A DNA stretch of 64,000 bases from JAZQHR01 sp045540815 (GTDB taxonomy: Bacteria; Bacillota; Clostridia; UMGS1810), in contig JAZQHY010000036.1 of NCBI GenBank assembly GCA_045540815.1, positions 62,001-126,000 of the forward strand, given 5' to 3'. The notes beneath the pieces are model-generated. The model did no database searches. It worked only from the letters and a program-made list of their open reading frames with translations, and was not told the DNA's origin. The position numbers were made by a program, and so were the translations under genes. Positions 55,050-64,000 of the stretch are shown piece by piece; position 1 is the first letter of the stretch; each line of letters starts with the position of its first letter.

Positions 55050-56309
55050 CTACTTATCGTTTTCGGTTAAATAGCTAACCTCTCCCGAATCCGAAATATT
55101 TTTTATTTTTGTATATTCACAGCTATCTACAGGCAATCTGTGCCTTGTAAGAACGGCATTTATAATTCTCTTTATAATATCATATATTACCGCAAAAGTC
55201 GGAACGCCTATGAGCATACCCACAAATCCGAAAAGTCCTCCGCCAAGAAGTATGGCAAATACCACCCAGAAAGGTGAAAGTCCTGTAGACTGGCTAAGTA
55301 TCTTAGGACCGATTATATTTCCGTCGAGTTGCTGAAGCACGATTATTAGTATTATAAAATATAGTCCCTGCACAGGATTTGTAATGAGTATTAAAATTGC
55401 CGATGGTATCGCGCCTATAAACGGGCCGAAGAACGGAATGATGTTCGTCACACCAACAAGCACACTGACAATAAGTGCATACGGAAGTCTTAATATAGAC
55501 ATAAGTATAAAACAAAGTATGCCTATGATAACGGAATCTATAACCTTGCCTACTATAAATCCGCTAAACATCATATGACTGCGTCTGACAGTATCAACTA
55601 TTACGTTTGCCTTTTTTGTTCCAAAAAGGGCATATACAAACTTTTTAGTCTTTCCTATAAAGCCTTCCTTGTCGGATAAAAGATATACCGAAATTATCAC
55701 ACCTATTACTATGTTTAATATAACACTTGCAACATTTTTTATGCTTATTGCAAACATACCTATCCACTCGTTTGCCTTAGATGAAAAGTTTGTGTTAAAC
55801 CATACCCCTATACGATCTATCGCATTTACTATAAATTGCTCAACTGTTGTAGAGAATTGCGAAGACCCTCCCTGAATTTTGGCAAAATAATCCGTAACAT
55901 ACTTAAACCTTTCAGGAAGTTCGTATATAAGCTTTGTTATACTTTCTGCAAGCTCAGGTATAATCATATTAAGAAGGACTGCCAATACTGCAATAGTCAG
56001 TATTATCGACAAAAATATGCTTGTCTTTCTTATCACTGCTTTTTTTCTCGCAAGCGACTTTACCTTCTTTTTCTTTGTAAGCCTCTCAAGATTTCGTTCG
56101 AAAAAACGCACAACAGGATTTAACACATATGCTATAACCAATCCAAATATAATAGGCTGGAGAATAGTAAGCACAGTGCTTAAAAATCCCGATATTTTAT
56201 CCAATCTGAACACAGCAAAAAAAGCTACTATACTTAATACTATTACTAAAAATGCAGTAGCGCCCGCACTCATATATTTCCTTATGTCAAATTTTGGCTG
56301 ATTGTTCAT
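55050..56309 (-). CDS. AI-2E family transporter (YtvI/PerM-like)
   Basis: A 419-aa polytopic protein of the AI-2 exporter superfamily: about eight helices, with a large loop (about 110-190) after helix 3 and the conserved segment VLVGVTNIIPFFGPFIGAIPSA. Substrates in the family vary (AI-2 export, sodium/proton exchange), and quorum-signal transport is not implied. The ATG has AAAGG upstream. It is cotranscribed with cls from the promoter just upstream. Confidence 0.9.
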   Translation of the reverse strand: MNNQPKFDIRKYMSAGATAFLVIVLSIVAFFAVFRLDKISGFLSTVLTILQPIIFGLVIAYVLNPVVRFFERNLERLTKKKKVKSLARKKAVIRKTSIFLSIILTIAVLAVLLNMIIPELAESITKLIYELPERFKYVTDYFAKIQGGSSQFSTTVEQFIVNAIDRIGVWFNTNFSSKANEWIGMFAISIKNVASVILNIVIGVIISVYLLSDKEGFIGKTKKFVYALFGTKKANVIVDTVRRSHMMFSGFIVGKVIDSVIIGILCFILMSILRLPYALIVSVLVGVTNIIPFFGPFIGAIPSAILILITNPVQGLYFIILIIVLQQLDGNIIGPKILSQSTGLSPFWVVFAILLGGGLFGFVGMLIGVPTFAVIYDIIKRIINAVLTRHRLPVDSCEYTKIKNISDSGEVSYLTENDK

Positions 56310-56347
56310 TGTTTTGTCAAACCTTTCTTAATTTTAGGTATTATAGT

Positions 56348-56376
56348 ATTTTACCATATTCATTTAAAAAATTCAA
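56348..56376 (-). promoter_or_regulatory. Promoter of the AI-2E transporter-cls unit
   Basis: Minus strand -35 TTGAAT (56371-56376), 17-base spacer, -10 TAAAAT (56348-56353). It directly follows the dapB terminator. Confidence 0.65.
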
Positions 56377-56439
56377 TATAAAAAGGTTGAAATATAACTG
56401 TCCACACACTATAACGTGACATCTATTATTTCAACCTTT
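56377..56439 (-). terminator. Terminator after dapB
   Basis: Minus-strand 13-bp stem AAAGGTTGAAATA/TATTTCAACCTTT with a 32-base loop (containing a minor CAC/GTG pairing), followed by TTATATT. Confidence 0.7.
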
Positions 56440-56443
56440 AATA

Positions 56444-57202
56444 TCAGTTTTCTTCTATTAAATTTGCCATATCATACATTCCTGCGTTCTTTCCTATAAG
56501 GAACTTTGCAGCCTTTATAGCACCAACAGCAAAAACCTCTTTACTGTGCGCCTCGTGTTTAAGCTCAAGCACTTCATCCTTGCCAGCAAATATAACACTA
56601 TGCTCACCAACTATAGTACCTCCGCGTATCGAGTGCATACCTATTTCATTTTTTTTTCGTTTTTCCCGCACAGAATGTCTGTCGTATACAAGCTCCGGCT
56701 TATCCTTCATAGTGTCCCTTATAGCATCTGCAATCATTATAGCCGTACCGCTTGGCGCGTCTATCTTTTGGTTGTGGTGCTTTTCTACTATCTCTATATC
56801 AAAATTATCCTCAAGTATGCTTGTCGCTTTCTTAACAAGGTTTACTAAAAGATTTATACCAAGTGACATATTAAAGGTAAAAAACACAGGGACTTTTTTA
56901 GAAAGCTCCTCAACGCCCTCTTTCTGCTCATCAGAAAGACCTGTGGTAGCTACCACTACAGGAACTGTATTTTTCTGACAGTATGCGATAATCGATGAAA
57001 GCGAATTCGGATGTGAGAAATCTATTACCACATCAACCTTTTCTTTCACATTATCAAGGCTGTCATACACAGGATAACCCTGGTCAGATGCAGTATTTAT
57101 ATCAAATCCGCATACAACGCAGGCCTCCTCGTCGTTTGCAAGAAGCGAAGACAAAACTCTGCCCATCTTGCCGTTACATCCTGAAAGCATTACATTTATC
57201 AT
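56444..57202 (-). CDS. dapB: 4-hydroxy-tetrahydrodipicolinate reductase
   Basis: Third enzyme of the aspartate-to-diaminopimelate branch here, reducing HTPA to tetrahydrodipicolinate with NAD(P)H. The 252-aa protein has the N-terminal nucleotide loop GCNGKMGRVL, VVATTGLSDEQ, and the signature EKHHNQKIDAPSGTA with catalytic His/Lys. The ATG lies 16 bases after dapA, with only a weak GGTTGG-like site. It is last in asd-dapA-dapB. Confidence 0.96.
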   Translation of the reverse strand: MINVMLSGCNGKMGRVLSSLLANDEEACVVCGFDINTASDQGYPVYDSLDNVKEKVDVVIDFSHPNSLSSIIAYCQKNTVPVVVATTGLSDEQKEGVEELSKKVPVFFTFNMSLGINLLVNLVKKATSILEDNFDIEIVEKHHNQKIDAPSGTAIMIADAIRDTMKDKPELVYDRHSVREKRKKNEIGMHSIRGGTIVGEHSVIFAGKDEVLELKHEAHSKEVFAVGAIKAAKFLIGKNAGMYDMANLIEEN

Positions 57203-57218
57203 TCGTTTTTACCAACCT

Positions 57219-58109
57219 TTATATGGTTTTAATACCGTATTTGTTCATAGCATTTTTAAGTATCTCTTTGTTTTCATCGCCCATTTCATAAAGAGGAAGA
57301 CGAAGAGGACCAACGCCTAATCCCATCATATTAAGAGCTGTCTTTACAGGAATAGGGTTAACCTCTATAAAGAGTGATTTTACAAGCTCAAACATTTCAA
57401 GCTGAAGTTCCAAACTCTTTTTAGTGTTGCCGTTTATATATTCCATAACGATATCGTGTGTCTGCTTTGGAGCAAGATGCGCCACAACAGATATTACACC
57501 TTTACCGCCAAGCGCCATTGTAGGCACTATCATATCGTCGTTACCTGAATAGATAGCTATATCAGGGCAAAGCATTGCCATCTCAGCAACCTGAGCGATA
57601 TCACCGCTTGCTTCCTTGATGCCTACGATGTTTTTATGTTTTGCAAGCTCCTTAAGAGTTTTTGGCTGAATGTTTACGCCTGTTCTTGAAGGAACATTGT
57701 ATAAAATTATTGGAATATTTACCGCATCAGCTATAGCGGTATAGTGTGCAATAAGACCCTTTTGAGTAGTCTTGTTGTAGTATGGTGTAACAAGGAGTAG
57801 TCCGTCTGCACCTACTTCTTCGGCGTACTTCGAAAGTGCGATACCGTATGCAGTATCATTACTTCCTGTACCTGCTATAACAGGAATTCTTTTGTTTATT
57901 TTATCAACTGTAAATTTAATAACTGCTTTATGTTCTTCATCTGACATTGTTGCCGATTCACCAGTTGTACCGCAGATGATTATAGCGTCGGTAGAATTAG
58001 CAACATGATACTCAAGTAACTCGCCAAGCTTTGCAAAATTTACCGAGCCGTTTTCGTGAAACGGAGTAACAAGTGCAACGCCCGAACCTACAAATAGAGT
58101 TTCCTTCAT
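57219..58109 (-). CDS. dapA: 4-hydroxy-tetrahydrodipicolinate synthase
   Basis: Condenses pyruvate with aspartate semialdehyde to make HTPA. The 296-aa TIM-barrel lyase has Thr48/Thr49 in ICGTTGES, Tyr137 in [10 protein letters not shown], and Schiff-base Lys165 in VGIKEASGD. The start is ATG at 58107-58109 ([10 protein letters not shown]) with AGGAGG upstream; a frame open 38 codons further upstream overlaps asd and is not supported. It lies between asd and dapB, giving three consecutive lysine/DAP steps. Confidence 0.97.
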   Translation of the reverse strand: MKETLFVGSGVALVTPFHENGSVNFAKLGELLEYHVANSTDAIIICGTTGESATMSDEEHKAVIKFTVDKINKRIPVIAGTGSNDTAYGIALSKYAEEVGADGLLLVTPYYNKTTQKGLIAHYTAIADAVNIPIILYNVPSRTGVNIQPKTLKELAKHKNIVGIKEASGDIAQVAEMAMLCPDIAIYSGNDDMIVPTMALGGKGVISVVAHLAPKQTHDIVMEYINGNTKKSLELQLEMFELVKSLFIEVNPIPVKTALNMMGLGVGPLRLPLYEMGDENKEILKNAMNKYGIKTI

Positions 58110-58132
58110 ATCATAACCTCCTAAAAAATCTA

Positions 58133-59134
58133 TTATTTCTCTTCCCACTGTCTTATAAGTTCCTGTGCAATCTGAACTGCGTTTGTAGCAGCACCTTTTC
58201 TTATATTGTCTGCAACAACCCAAAGGTTTACACCGCTGTCAACACTTTCGTCACGGCGAATTCTGCCGACAAATGTTTCGTTCTTTCCTGCAGCATTTAT
58301 AGCTAGAGGGTAGATGTTGTTTTCAACATCGTCTTCCACTACAACGCCTGGTGCATTTCTAAGCACTTCAAAAAGTTCATTCAAATCATAATCGTTGTAG
58401 AATTCTACGTTTATAGACTCACTGTGACCATTAAATACAGGCACACGAACAGTAGTAGCTGTAATCTTTATAGAATCATCGCCAAGGATTTTTCTTGTTT
58501 CGTTAACCATTTTCATTTCTTCCTTAGTGTATCCGTTTGGAAGGAATGAATCAATGTGAGGTAGACAGTTACCTGCAATCGGATAAGGGAACTTCTTAGG
58601 AGCTTCTCCCTTAAGACCATTTTCAAGGTCCTGCCAGCCGGCAAGTCCCGCACCTGATACAGCCTGATAAGTAGAGTAAACAACACGTTTTATTTTATAT
58701 TTATCGTGTAAAGGCTTTAGTGCAACCATTGCCTGAATAGTAGAACAGTTAGGGTTTGCAATAATACCCTTGTTCCATTTTATATCGTCAGGGTTTACTT
58801 CCGGTACTACTAGCGGAACCTCAGGGTCCATTCTCCAAGCGCTTGAGTTATCTATTACTACACAACCCTTTGACGCTGCAATCGGTGCAAACTTTTCACT
58901 TGTAGAACCACCCGCAGAGAATAGCGCAATATCAATACCTCTGTCGAATGATGTTTCAGTAAGCTCTTCTACTATATATTCTTTTCCCATAAACTCAACT
59001 TTTGAGCCTGCTGATCTTTTAGAAGAGAAAAGATAGTAGTTTTCTGCTGGAAGATTAACCTCTTCAAGCACCTTTAGAAATGTTCTTCCAACCATACCTG
59101 TTGCGCCAACAATGGCAATATTATATTTTTTCAA
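58133..59134 (-). CDS. asd: Aspartate-semialdehyde dehydrogenase
   Basis: Makes L-aspartate 4-semialdehyde for the lysine, threonine, methionine and diaminopimelate pathways. The 333-aa protein has the NADP loop [12 protein letters not shown], catalytic Cys130 in ANPNCSTIQ and catalytic His in VFNGHSES. The start is TTG at 59132-59134, eight bases after AGGAGG; another TTG two codons earlier is too close. First gene of the asd-dapA-dapB operon. Confidence 0.96.
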   Translation of the reverse strand: MKKYNIAIVGATGMVGRTFLKVLEEVNLPAENYYLFSSKRSAGSKVEFMGKEYIVEELTETSFDRGIDIALFSAGGSTSEKFAPIAASKGCVVIDNSSAWRMDPEVPLVVPEVNPDDIKWNKGIIANPNCSTIQAMVALKPLHDKYKIKRVVYSTYQAVSGAGLAGWQDLENGLKGEAPKKFPYPIAGNCLPHIDSFLPNGYTKEEMKMVNETRKILGDDSIKITATTVRVPVFNGHSESINVEFYNDYDLNELFEVLRNAPGVVVEDDVENNIYPLAINAAGKNETFVGRIRRDESVDSGVNLWVVADNIRKGAATNAVQIAQELIRQWEEK

Positions 59135-59224
59135 TCTCAAAACCTCCTAAGTTTGTCAAAAGCCGGTAAATCACACCGACCGACACTTTTAAAATGCCTA
59201 TTATAACATTAAATTAATATATAA

Positions 59225-59253
59225 ATAATATCATTTTATGCGTTATAAGTCAA
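59225..59253 (-). promoter_or_regulatory. Promoter of asd-dapA-dapB
   Basis: Minus strand -35 TTGACT (59248-59253), 17-base spacer, -10 TATTAT (59225-59230). The leader can form a hairpin (AAAAG..TCGGT with ACCGGCTTTT) just before the ribosome-binding site; I see no lysine-riboswitch or T-box core. Confidence 0.7.
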
Positions 59254-59317
59254 TATTAAATTAACCAAAACTATAGCGGATTTTGATTAAAATTGTGTTA
59301 AAAAATACATAAATGTC

Positions 59318-59346
59318 TTGACTTAATATACAAACTGCACTATCCT
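59318..59346 (+). promoter_or_regulatory. Candidate promoter of the SpoIID-like gene
   Basis: -35 TTGACT (59318-59323), 17-base spacer, weak -10 TATCCT (59341-59346), about 37 bases before the ATG. Confidence 0.45.
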
Positions 59347-59382
59347 AATTATATATGCGCAAATTTTAGCGAGGTTATATGT

Positions 59383-60684
59383 ATGAAAAAGAAGATAATT
59401 ATCAGTTTAATATTTGTATTTTTTGCTCTGTTTTCATATACATCTTATGCACTTGCCGAAGAATATGACACCATAAAACTGGGACTTTTTTTTGGAAATA
59501 CTCAGGTGGAAAGTGTTGAAATCGGAAGCGCATCGGGGCTTGACATAGGCTATGAGGCAGATGGCGAATTTGTATCAGTGGTACAAACGGAAAATCCTCT
59601 TATCACTATACAAAAAGGCGACGATATGACCATAATTGTACTTGATGTTACCACGTTTGATACATCACTTGGCACATTCACCGTTAAACCTCTTTATGGA
59701 AACATCACTGTAAACGGCAAAGAATACCGCGGATGCGTGCAGATACTCCGCACAGACATAAGCGATATGACAATTATAAATAAGGTTTCTATGGATGAAT
59801 ACCTTTATGGCGTGGTTGGCAGAGAAATGAGCCCTTCGTGGGAGATAGAGGCACTTAAGGCCCAGGCTGTCTGTGCAAAAAACTATGCTATCACAAATTA
59901 CAATAAATTTGCCAAATATGGCTTTAATCTATGCACAACCACTGTAAGCCAGGTTTACGGCGGAGTGTCTGCCGAAAGCGAAAGCGTGCGCGAGGCAGTT
60001 GATGCAGTTGCAGGACAGATGCTTATGTACAAAGATGCTCCTGCACAGACATACTTCTTCGCCACAAGTGGCGGTCATACTGCAGATGTCAAGAACGTAT
60101 GGGGTTCGTCTATCCCGTATCTTTGCGGTGTGGAAGACCCTTATGAAGACCCGAAAACATCAGGACATTACACTTGGAAAGCTGAAAAATCAGCAGAGGA
60201 AATAAAAACAATTCTTGAAAACAAGGGCAAAAACATCGGTGACATAACAAATGTCGAAGTTACAAAAACAGACGATGCAGGGTATGTTCTTGAAATAGTT
60301 ATCACAGGCACAAACGGCACACATACTATTAAAAAATCAGAGGCAAGGGCATTTTTTGGAAACGGAATTTACAGTCAAAATTACACCATAACTGCACCTG
60401 AAAGCAATTCAGTGTGCATTATTGGTGCTAATGGAAAAACAACCAAAAGTGTTTCTGCGCTTGCAAGTGTTACAGGAAAATCAAACACTAATCTTTGCAT
60501 ACTTGGTGCAAACAACGTTAAAACCACTGTAAAGACAACTGGAAACGGAAATTACGTATTCAACGGCAAAGGCTACGGGCACGGCATAGGAATGAGCCAG
60601 AACGGCGCTCGCGGTATGGCAAAGCTTGGATACACATACGAGGAGATTCTTGCACACTACTATCCCGGTACATATCTTGAATAA
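59383..60684 (+). CDS. SpoIID/LytB domain protein
   Basis: A 433-aa exported protein with a signal peptide ending near SYALAEE and a SpoIID domain. SpoIID is a lytic transglycosylase acting on peptidoglycan during engulfment in sporulating Firmicutes; paralogues also act in vegetative cells. Signature parts are [30 protein letters not shown] (catalytic Glu in GREMSP), FFATSGGHT, and the C-terminal [19 protein letters not shown]. The ATG has GAGG eight bases upstream. Position next to queA is not informative. It may not be the sporulation paralogue. Confidence 0.9.
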   Translation: MKKKIIISLIFVFFALFSYTSYALAEEYDTIKLGLFFGNTQVESVEIGSASGLDIGYEADGEFVSVVQTENPLITIQKGDDMTIIVLDVTTFDTSLGTFTVKPLYGNITVNGKEYRGCVQILRTDISDMTIINKVSMDEYLYGVVGREMSPSWEIEALKAQAVCAKNYAITNYNKFAKYGFNLCTTTVSQVYGGVSAESESVREAVDAVAGQMLMYKDAPAQTYFFATSGGHTADVKNVWGSSIPYLCGVEDPYEDPKTSGHYTWKAEKSAEEIKTILENKGKNIGDITNVEVTKTDDAGYVLEIVITGTNGTHTIKKSEARAFFGNGIYSQNYTITAPESNSVCIIGANGKTTKSVSALASVTGKSNTNLCILGANNVKTTVKTTGNGNYVFNGKGYGHGIGMSQNGARGMAKLGYTYEEILAHYYPGTYLE

Positions 60685-60698
60685 GGAGATTACATTTA

Positions 60699-61724
60699 AT
60701 GCAGACAAAAGATTTTTACTATGACCTTCCAAAAGAGCTTATAGCGCAAACACCACTTTCCGACAGGTCGTCATCGCGCCTTATGGTAGTTGACAAAGAC
60801 ACAGGCGATATACAGCACAAGGTGTTCACCGATATACTTGAATATTTAAACGAGGGCGACTGCCTTGTTTTAAACAATACACGTGTACTTCCTGCAAGAC
60901 TTTACGGAGCAAAGGAAGGCACAGGCGGAAAGATAGAATTTTTATTACTCACCAGAAAAAGTACAGATACTTGGGAGGTAATCCTAAAACCGGGCAAAAA
61001 AGCAAAACCTGGCGCAAGATTTGTATTTGGAAATGGCGAGTTAAAAGCCGAAATATTGGAAACAATAAATGACGGCAACCGACTTGTAAAATTCTATTAT
61101 GACGGACTTTTTGAAAATGTACTTGACAAGCTTGGCGAAATGCCGCTCCCACCATACATAACTGAAAAACTTGGTGACAAGGAGCGCTATCAGACAGTGT
61201 ATTCAAAGCACAACGGCTCTGCGGCTGCGCCTACAGCGGGACTTCATTTCACACCTGAGCTACTTGAAAAAATAAAAGAAAAAGGCGTAAATATCGCCTA
61301 CGTTACACTGCACGTTGGACTCGGAACATTCCGTCCCGTAAAAGTAGACGATGTTACAAACCACAAGATGCATTCGGAGTATTATCATTTAGACGAAGAA
61401 AATGCCGAGATTATAAATAATTCACGAAAAAGCGGCGGAAAAATAATATCGGTCGGCACTACTTCTACAAGAGTGCTTGAAACCATTGCCGACGATAACG
61501 GAACGCTAAAAAGTGCTACAGGCTGGACAGATATATTTATCTATCCGCCATATAAATTTAAGAGTGTTGATGCGCTTATAACAAATTTTCATCTGCCTGA
61601 ATCTACACTTTTAATGCTTGTAAGCTCGCTTGGCGGAATGGAAAATCTTAAAAACGCTTATAAAATCGCAGTCGATGAAAAATACAGATTTTTCAGCTTT
61701 GGCGACGCGATGCTCATTTTGTAA
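60699..61724 (+). CDS. queA: S-adenosylmethionine:tRNA ribosyltransferase-isomerase
   Basis: Transfers and isomerises the ribosyl group of SAM onto preQ1 in tRNA, making epoxyqueuosine. The 341-aa protein begins [15 protein letters not shown], contains [26 protein letters not shown] and [10 protein letters not shown], and ends with [15 protein letters not shown] and FSFGDAMLI, all family hallmarks. The ATG follows AAGGAG. It pairs with tgt downstream, with a MITE-like repeat in between. Confidence 0.97.
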   Translation: MQTKDFYYDLPKELIAQTPLSDRSSSRLMVVDKDTGDIQHKVFTDILEYLNEGDCLVLNNTRVLPARLYGAKEGTGGKIEFLLLTRKSTDTWEVILKPGKKAKPGARFVFGNGELKAEILETINDGNRLVKFYYDGLFENVLDKLGEMPLPPYITEKLGDKERYQTVYSKHNGSAAAPTAGLHFTPELLEKIKEKGVNIAYVTLHVGLGTFRPVKVDDVTNHKMHSEYYHLDEENAEIINNSRKSGGKIISVGTTSTRVLETIADDNGTLKSATGWTDIFIYPPYKFKSVDALITNFHLPESTLLMLVSSLGGMENLKNAYKIAVDEKYRFFSFGDAMLIL

Positions 61725-61734
61725 AAAATGAGCA
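61711..61734 (+). terminator. Hairpin overlapping the queA stop
   Basis: A 10-bp stem TGCTCATTTT/AAAATGAGCA encloses the stop codon. No T run follows, so termination is doubtful; it may be the edge of the adjacent repeat. Confidence 0.4.
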
Positions 61735-61839
61735 AATGAATAAATAATAACTAACAATGAATAATTTTGGTTGAAATCCGCAAACGGATTTCTACATTAA
61801 TTTTTCATTTTTCAATATTCATCATTCATTATTCATTTT
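61735..61839. mobile_element. MITE-like non-coding inverted repeat
   Basis: About 105 bases with imperfect AT-rich arms (AATGAATAA... outside; ...TTATTCATT on the far side) around a perfect central hairpin GAAATCCG/CGGATTTC (61773-61792, CAAA loop). It has no coding capacity. It inserts between queA and tgt, which are often contiguous. A following hairpin (61839-61859, TACAGCAT/ATGCTGTA) lies in the tgt leader. Confidence 0.55.
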
Positions 61840-61875
61840 ACAGCATCTTGTATGCTGTAACCCAAGAGGTAAAAT

Positions 61876-63006
61876 ATGTTTAAACTTTTATGTACAGACA
61901 ATTTAGCAAGACGCGGTGAGTTCCACACAGTTCACGGAGTTGTGCAGACACCTGTTTTTATGAACGTAGGCACCCTTGCGGCAATTAAAGGCGCTGTTTC
62001 TACAATGGATTTAAAAGAAGTCGGTTGTCAGGTAGAGCTTTCAAACACCTATCACCTTCACCTAAGACCTGGTGACAAGGTGGTAAAAGAACTTGGCGGA
62101 CTTCACAAGTTTATGAACTGGGACAAACCTATCCTTACCGACAGCGGCGGTTTTCAGGTGTTTTCACTTGCATCACTCCGTAAGATTAAAGAGGAAGGCG
62201 TGTATTTTTCATCGCACATAGACGGAAGAAAAATATTTATGGGACCTGAAGAAAGTATGCAGATTCAGTCAAATCTTGCCTCAACTATTGCTATGGCGTT
62301 TGATGAATGTGTTGCGCTTCCTGCCGAGTACGAGTACGCAAAAAAATCAAGTGAAATGACTGTTCGTTGGCTGGAGCGTTGCAAGGCTGAAATGAAAAGG
62401 CTGAATTCCCTTGACGATACAATAAATAAAAATCAAATGCTATTTGGTATAAATCAGGGCGCAACCTTTGACGACCTTCGTATAGACAATATGAAAAAAA
62501 TCGCAAAACTTGACCTTGACGGCTATGCCATAGGCGGGCTTGCAGTTGGCGAAACACACGAAGAAATGTATCACGTTTTAGACGCTGTACTTCCATTTGC
62601 ACCCGAAGATAAACCTCGCTACCTTATGGGCGTAGGCACACCTATAAATATACTCGAGGCAGTAGACAGAGGCGTCGATTTCTTTGACTGCGTTATAGCA
62701 AGCAGAAATGCACGTCACGCAAATCTGTTCACAGAAAACGGTTATATGAACCTTATGAACGCAAAATACGAACGTGATATGCACCCTATCGACGAAAACT
62801 GCAATTGCCCTGCGTGCAGAAACTATTCACGAGCTTATATCAGGCATCTTTTCAAGGCAAAAGAAATGCTTGCGATGCGCCTTTGTGTCCTTCACAACCT
62901 GTATTTCTACAATAACCTTATGGCAAATATCCGCACCGCAATAGAGGATGGCAGATACAAAGAGTTCAAGGAAGAAAAAATTAAAGCTTATTCACAGAGA
63001 ATATAA
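61876..63006 (+). CDS. tgt: tRNA-guanine transglycosylase
   Basis: Exchanges guanine-34 for preQ1 in GUN-anticodon tRNAs, the step before QueA. The 376-aa TIM barrel has the N-terminal VQTPVFMNVGTLAAIKG, the catalytic aspartate in ILTDSGGFQVFSL, GINQGATFDDLR, GYAIGGLAVGE, and the zinc site CNCPACRNYSR with the later His. The ATG follows AAGAGGTAAA. It is probably cotranscribed with queA through the repeat. Confidence 0.98.
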   Translation: MFKLLCTDNLARRGEFHTVHGVVQTPVFMNVGTLAAIKGAVSTMDLKEVGCQVELSNTYHLHLRPGDKVVKELGGLHKFMNWDKPILTDSGGFQVFSLASLRKIKEEGVYFSSHIDGRKIFMGPEESMQIQSNLASTIAMAFDECVALPAEYEYAKKSSEMTVRWLERCKAEMKRLNSLDDTINKNQMLFGINQGATFDDLRIDNMKKIAKLDLDGYAIGGLAVGETHEEMYHVLDAVLPFAPEDKPRYLMGVGTPINILEAVDRGVDFFDCVIASRNARHANLFTENGYMNLMNAKYERDMHPIDENCNCPACRNYSRAYIRHLFKAKEMLAMRLCVLHNLYFYNNLMANIRTAIEDGRYKEFKEEKIKAYSQRI

Positions 63007-63040
63007 AAAATAAGGATACGTTAATCGTATCCTTTTTATT
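63005..63040. terminator. Bidirectional terminator between tgt and the CBM9-like gene
   Basis: A 9-bp stem AAGGATACG/CGTATCCTT (63012-63034) with a TTAAT loop, flanked by A and T runs on both sides. It serves the converging tgt and CBM9-like genes. Confidence 0.88.
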
Positions 63041-63050
63041 TTAATATTTT

Positions 63051-63653
63051 TTATTTCTCCAATCTGAATTCACCAAAGAAATCAGGCCTTTGAAAATCAG
63101 GATTTTCTGTTTTTATAGGATAATATGTCACATAATGCTCTATCTCGGTGTCTTCACCGCATTTATATAGATTTCCGTACATCACATCTGTGTGACCGCC
63201 ATATATTTCGTCGATGTAGGAAAATGGGATAGTAAATTGCAGTGTCCATTTTTCGTCTTCTACAAGTGTTTTTATCTCAAAAATCTCTTTTGGAACATCA
63301 GGCCTTACTCTGTTATTCCTGTCATATCTTAGGGCGTAATACAATGTACCAAACGCGTTAAATTCAAGATTCATATATCTATCATCATTTGCATTAGGTC
63401 TTATAAAGCACTCCATACAACTGTCAGAGCATACCGCGCTGTTTCTTTCAGTGCGTCTTGCAAGAAGCGGTTTTTCGTCTGTCTGCATTTGAATATGCAA
63501 CCCAAATTCACTGTAAAGAAGCTTTGCAGTGGTATTCGGTTTCCACGAAAATTTCTCCCAGTTAAGCGTTTCTATCTTGGCAACCTCAGCCTTATCCCAC
63601 ACTTTATCATTTAATTCCGTAATTTTATGTGGTGTTTTTTTTATTGTGTACAT
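63051..63653 (-). CDS. Carbohydrate-binding family 9-like protein
   Basis: A 200-aa protein without a signal peptide, resembling the CBM9-like family (PF16011 type): AKLLYSEFGLHIQMQTDE, a middle VCSDSCMECFIRPN, LEFNAFGTLYYALRYDR and PFSYIDEIYGG. Such proteins are often encoded near glycan-degrading genes; what it binds, and whether it acts inside the cell, are unknown. The start is ATG at 63651-63653, five bases after GGAGGAATAGG begins; a frame open five codons further upstream overlaps it. It converges with tgt and diverges from the amidohydrolase gene. Confidence 0.75.
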   Translation of the reverse strand: MYTIKKTPHKITELNDKVWDKAEVAKIETLNWEKFSWKPNTTAKLLYSEFGLHIQMQTDEKPLLARRTERNSAVCSDSCMECFIRPNANDDRYMNLEFNAFGTLYYALRYDRNNRVRPDVPKEIFEIKTLVEDEKWTLQFTIPFSYIDEIYGGHTDVMYGNLYKCGEDTEIEHYVTYYPIKTENPDFQRPDFFGEFRLEK

Positions 63654-63732
63654 CCTATTCCTCCGCAATTTGTTATTTTAAAACATTTTATCACACCGCA
63701 TACCCCAAGTCAACCGATAATTAATAAACCTC

Positions 63733-63761
63733 TTGATTTATTGGTTTTGTAGGTGTATAAT
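63733..63761 (+). promoter_or_regulatory. Promoter of the amidohydrolase gene
   Basis: -35 TTGATT (63733-63738), 17-base spacer, -10 TATAAT (63756-63761), about 35 bases before the ATG. Confidence 0.75.
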
Positions 63762-63795
63762 CTAAATATATTTTTTACAAAGGAAGTTACACTGT

Positions 63796-64000
63796 ATGTC
63801 AAACACCAAATTAAATGAATTTATTAATAATTATGAAATATGTGACGCCCACGGGCACATTTTTCCCGAGAAAATCGCGTCAAAAGCCGTGTCTGCTATC
63901 GGCAAATTTTACGATATAGAAATGTATTCGGGCGACGGAGTTTCTGACGCAATACTTTCAAGCGGAAGCAAAATAAATGTTACTCATTACCTCGTTTGCT
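63796..64000 (+). CDS. Amidohydrolase-family protein, N-terminal fragment
   Basis: 68 codons read directly from the sequence, truncated by the window end. The N-terminus has EICDAHGHIFP, the metal-binding His-x-His pattern (here HGHIFP) typical of metal-dependent TIM-barrel hydrolases of the amidohydrolase_2 type. The ATG follows AAAGGAAG. The substrate cannot be predicted. Confidence 0.75.
   Translation, partial: MSNTKLNEFINNYEICDAHGHIFPEKIASKAVSAIGKFYDIEMYSGDGVSDAILSSGSKINVTHYLVC

Noticed and set aside
59140..59215. Lysine riboswitch or T-box before asd-dapA-dapB
   Set aside because: The leader is only about 80 bases, with one small hairpin and no GGTGGTACCGCG-type or lysine-riboswitch core.

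Overview
The window is about 64 kb of AT-rich chromosome from a low-GC Gram-positive bacterium, most likely an anaerobic member of class Clostridia (Bacillota). The evidence is as follows. The gene order lonB-lon-engB matches that of Bacillus-type Firmicutes. A SpoIID-family protein and a YaaH/SleL-type GH18 protein are present, together with S-layer-homology (SLH) proteins, a dockerin-bearing secreted protein and a YesM/YesN two-component pair with an LplB/LplC-type sugar importer. TTG and GTG starts behind strong AGGAGG sites are common. Finer placement (for example a Monoglobales- or Oscillospirales-like gut or rumen fibre degrader) is an inference I cannot test. I see no rRNA, tRNA, CRISPR array, prophage or transposase gene.

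Layout. (1) 1-9.7 kb, minus strand: housekeeping genes, with a truncated pcrA at the edge, engB, lon, lonB, nth, an unusual helix-hairpin-helix plus sigma-region-4 protein behind a structured leader, a YqeG phosphatase, a GatB/YqeY protein and rpsU (S21, read directly from the sequence). (2) 9.9-33 kb, minus strand: a carbohydrate locus. In transcription order it holds two sugar ABC permeases and a binding lipoprotein; a 1184-residue secreted dockerin/LamG-like protein with its own promoter; a YesN response regulator and a YesM kinase with two sensor regions; an 1885-residue SLH-anchored protein with a large internal duplication; a 1142-residue secreted protein; and a cytoplasmic GHL6-type glycosidase. 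No transporter ATPase is present. This is the most distinctive part of the window. (3) 33-38 kb: glycolysis (pgk, tpiA, gpmI), then DegV and TrmL. (4) 38-45 kb: an AlaT-like aminotransferase with an Lrp-type regulator, a multispanning membrane protein, an SLH-GH18 protein, an RluA-family pseudouridine synthase and an HD phosphohydrolase. (5) 45-46 kb: rplM-rpsI with a 5'-terminal leader hairpin. (6) 46-50 kb, plus strand: two small membrane proteins, recD2 and comF. (7) 50-56 kb: a Na/Pi cotransporter preceded by a promoter with repeated sites and a terminator, a sugar isomerase/epimerase, a cardiolipin synthase and an AI-2E-type transporter. (8) 56-59 kb, minus strand: asd-dapA-dapB for lysine and cell-wall diaminopimelate. 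(9) 59-64 kb: a SpoIID-like protein, queA and tgt (queuosine tRNA modification) separated by a MITE-like inverted repeat, a CBM9-like protein and the start of an amidohydrolase.

How the genes work together. The centre of the window reads as a sense-import-degrade module. The YesM kinase would sense an envelope signal and YesN would activate transcription. The SLH and dockerin proteins would display or bind polymer at the surface, the importer would take up oligosaccharides, and the GHL6 enzyme would cleave them inside. The substrate cannot be read from sequence. The flanks are mostly ordinary core genes. The main non-coding signals are the leader at 8271-8450, the leader/terminator at 51966-52140 and the terminator in front of lonB.
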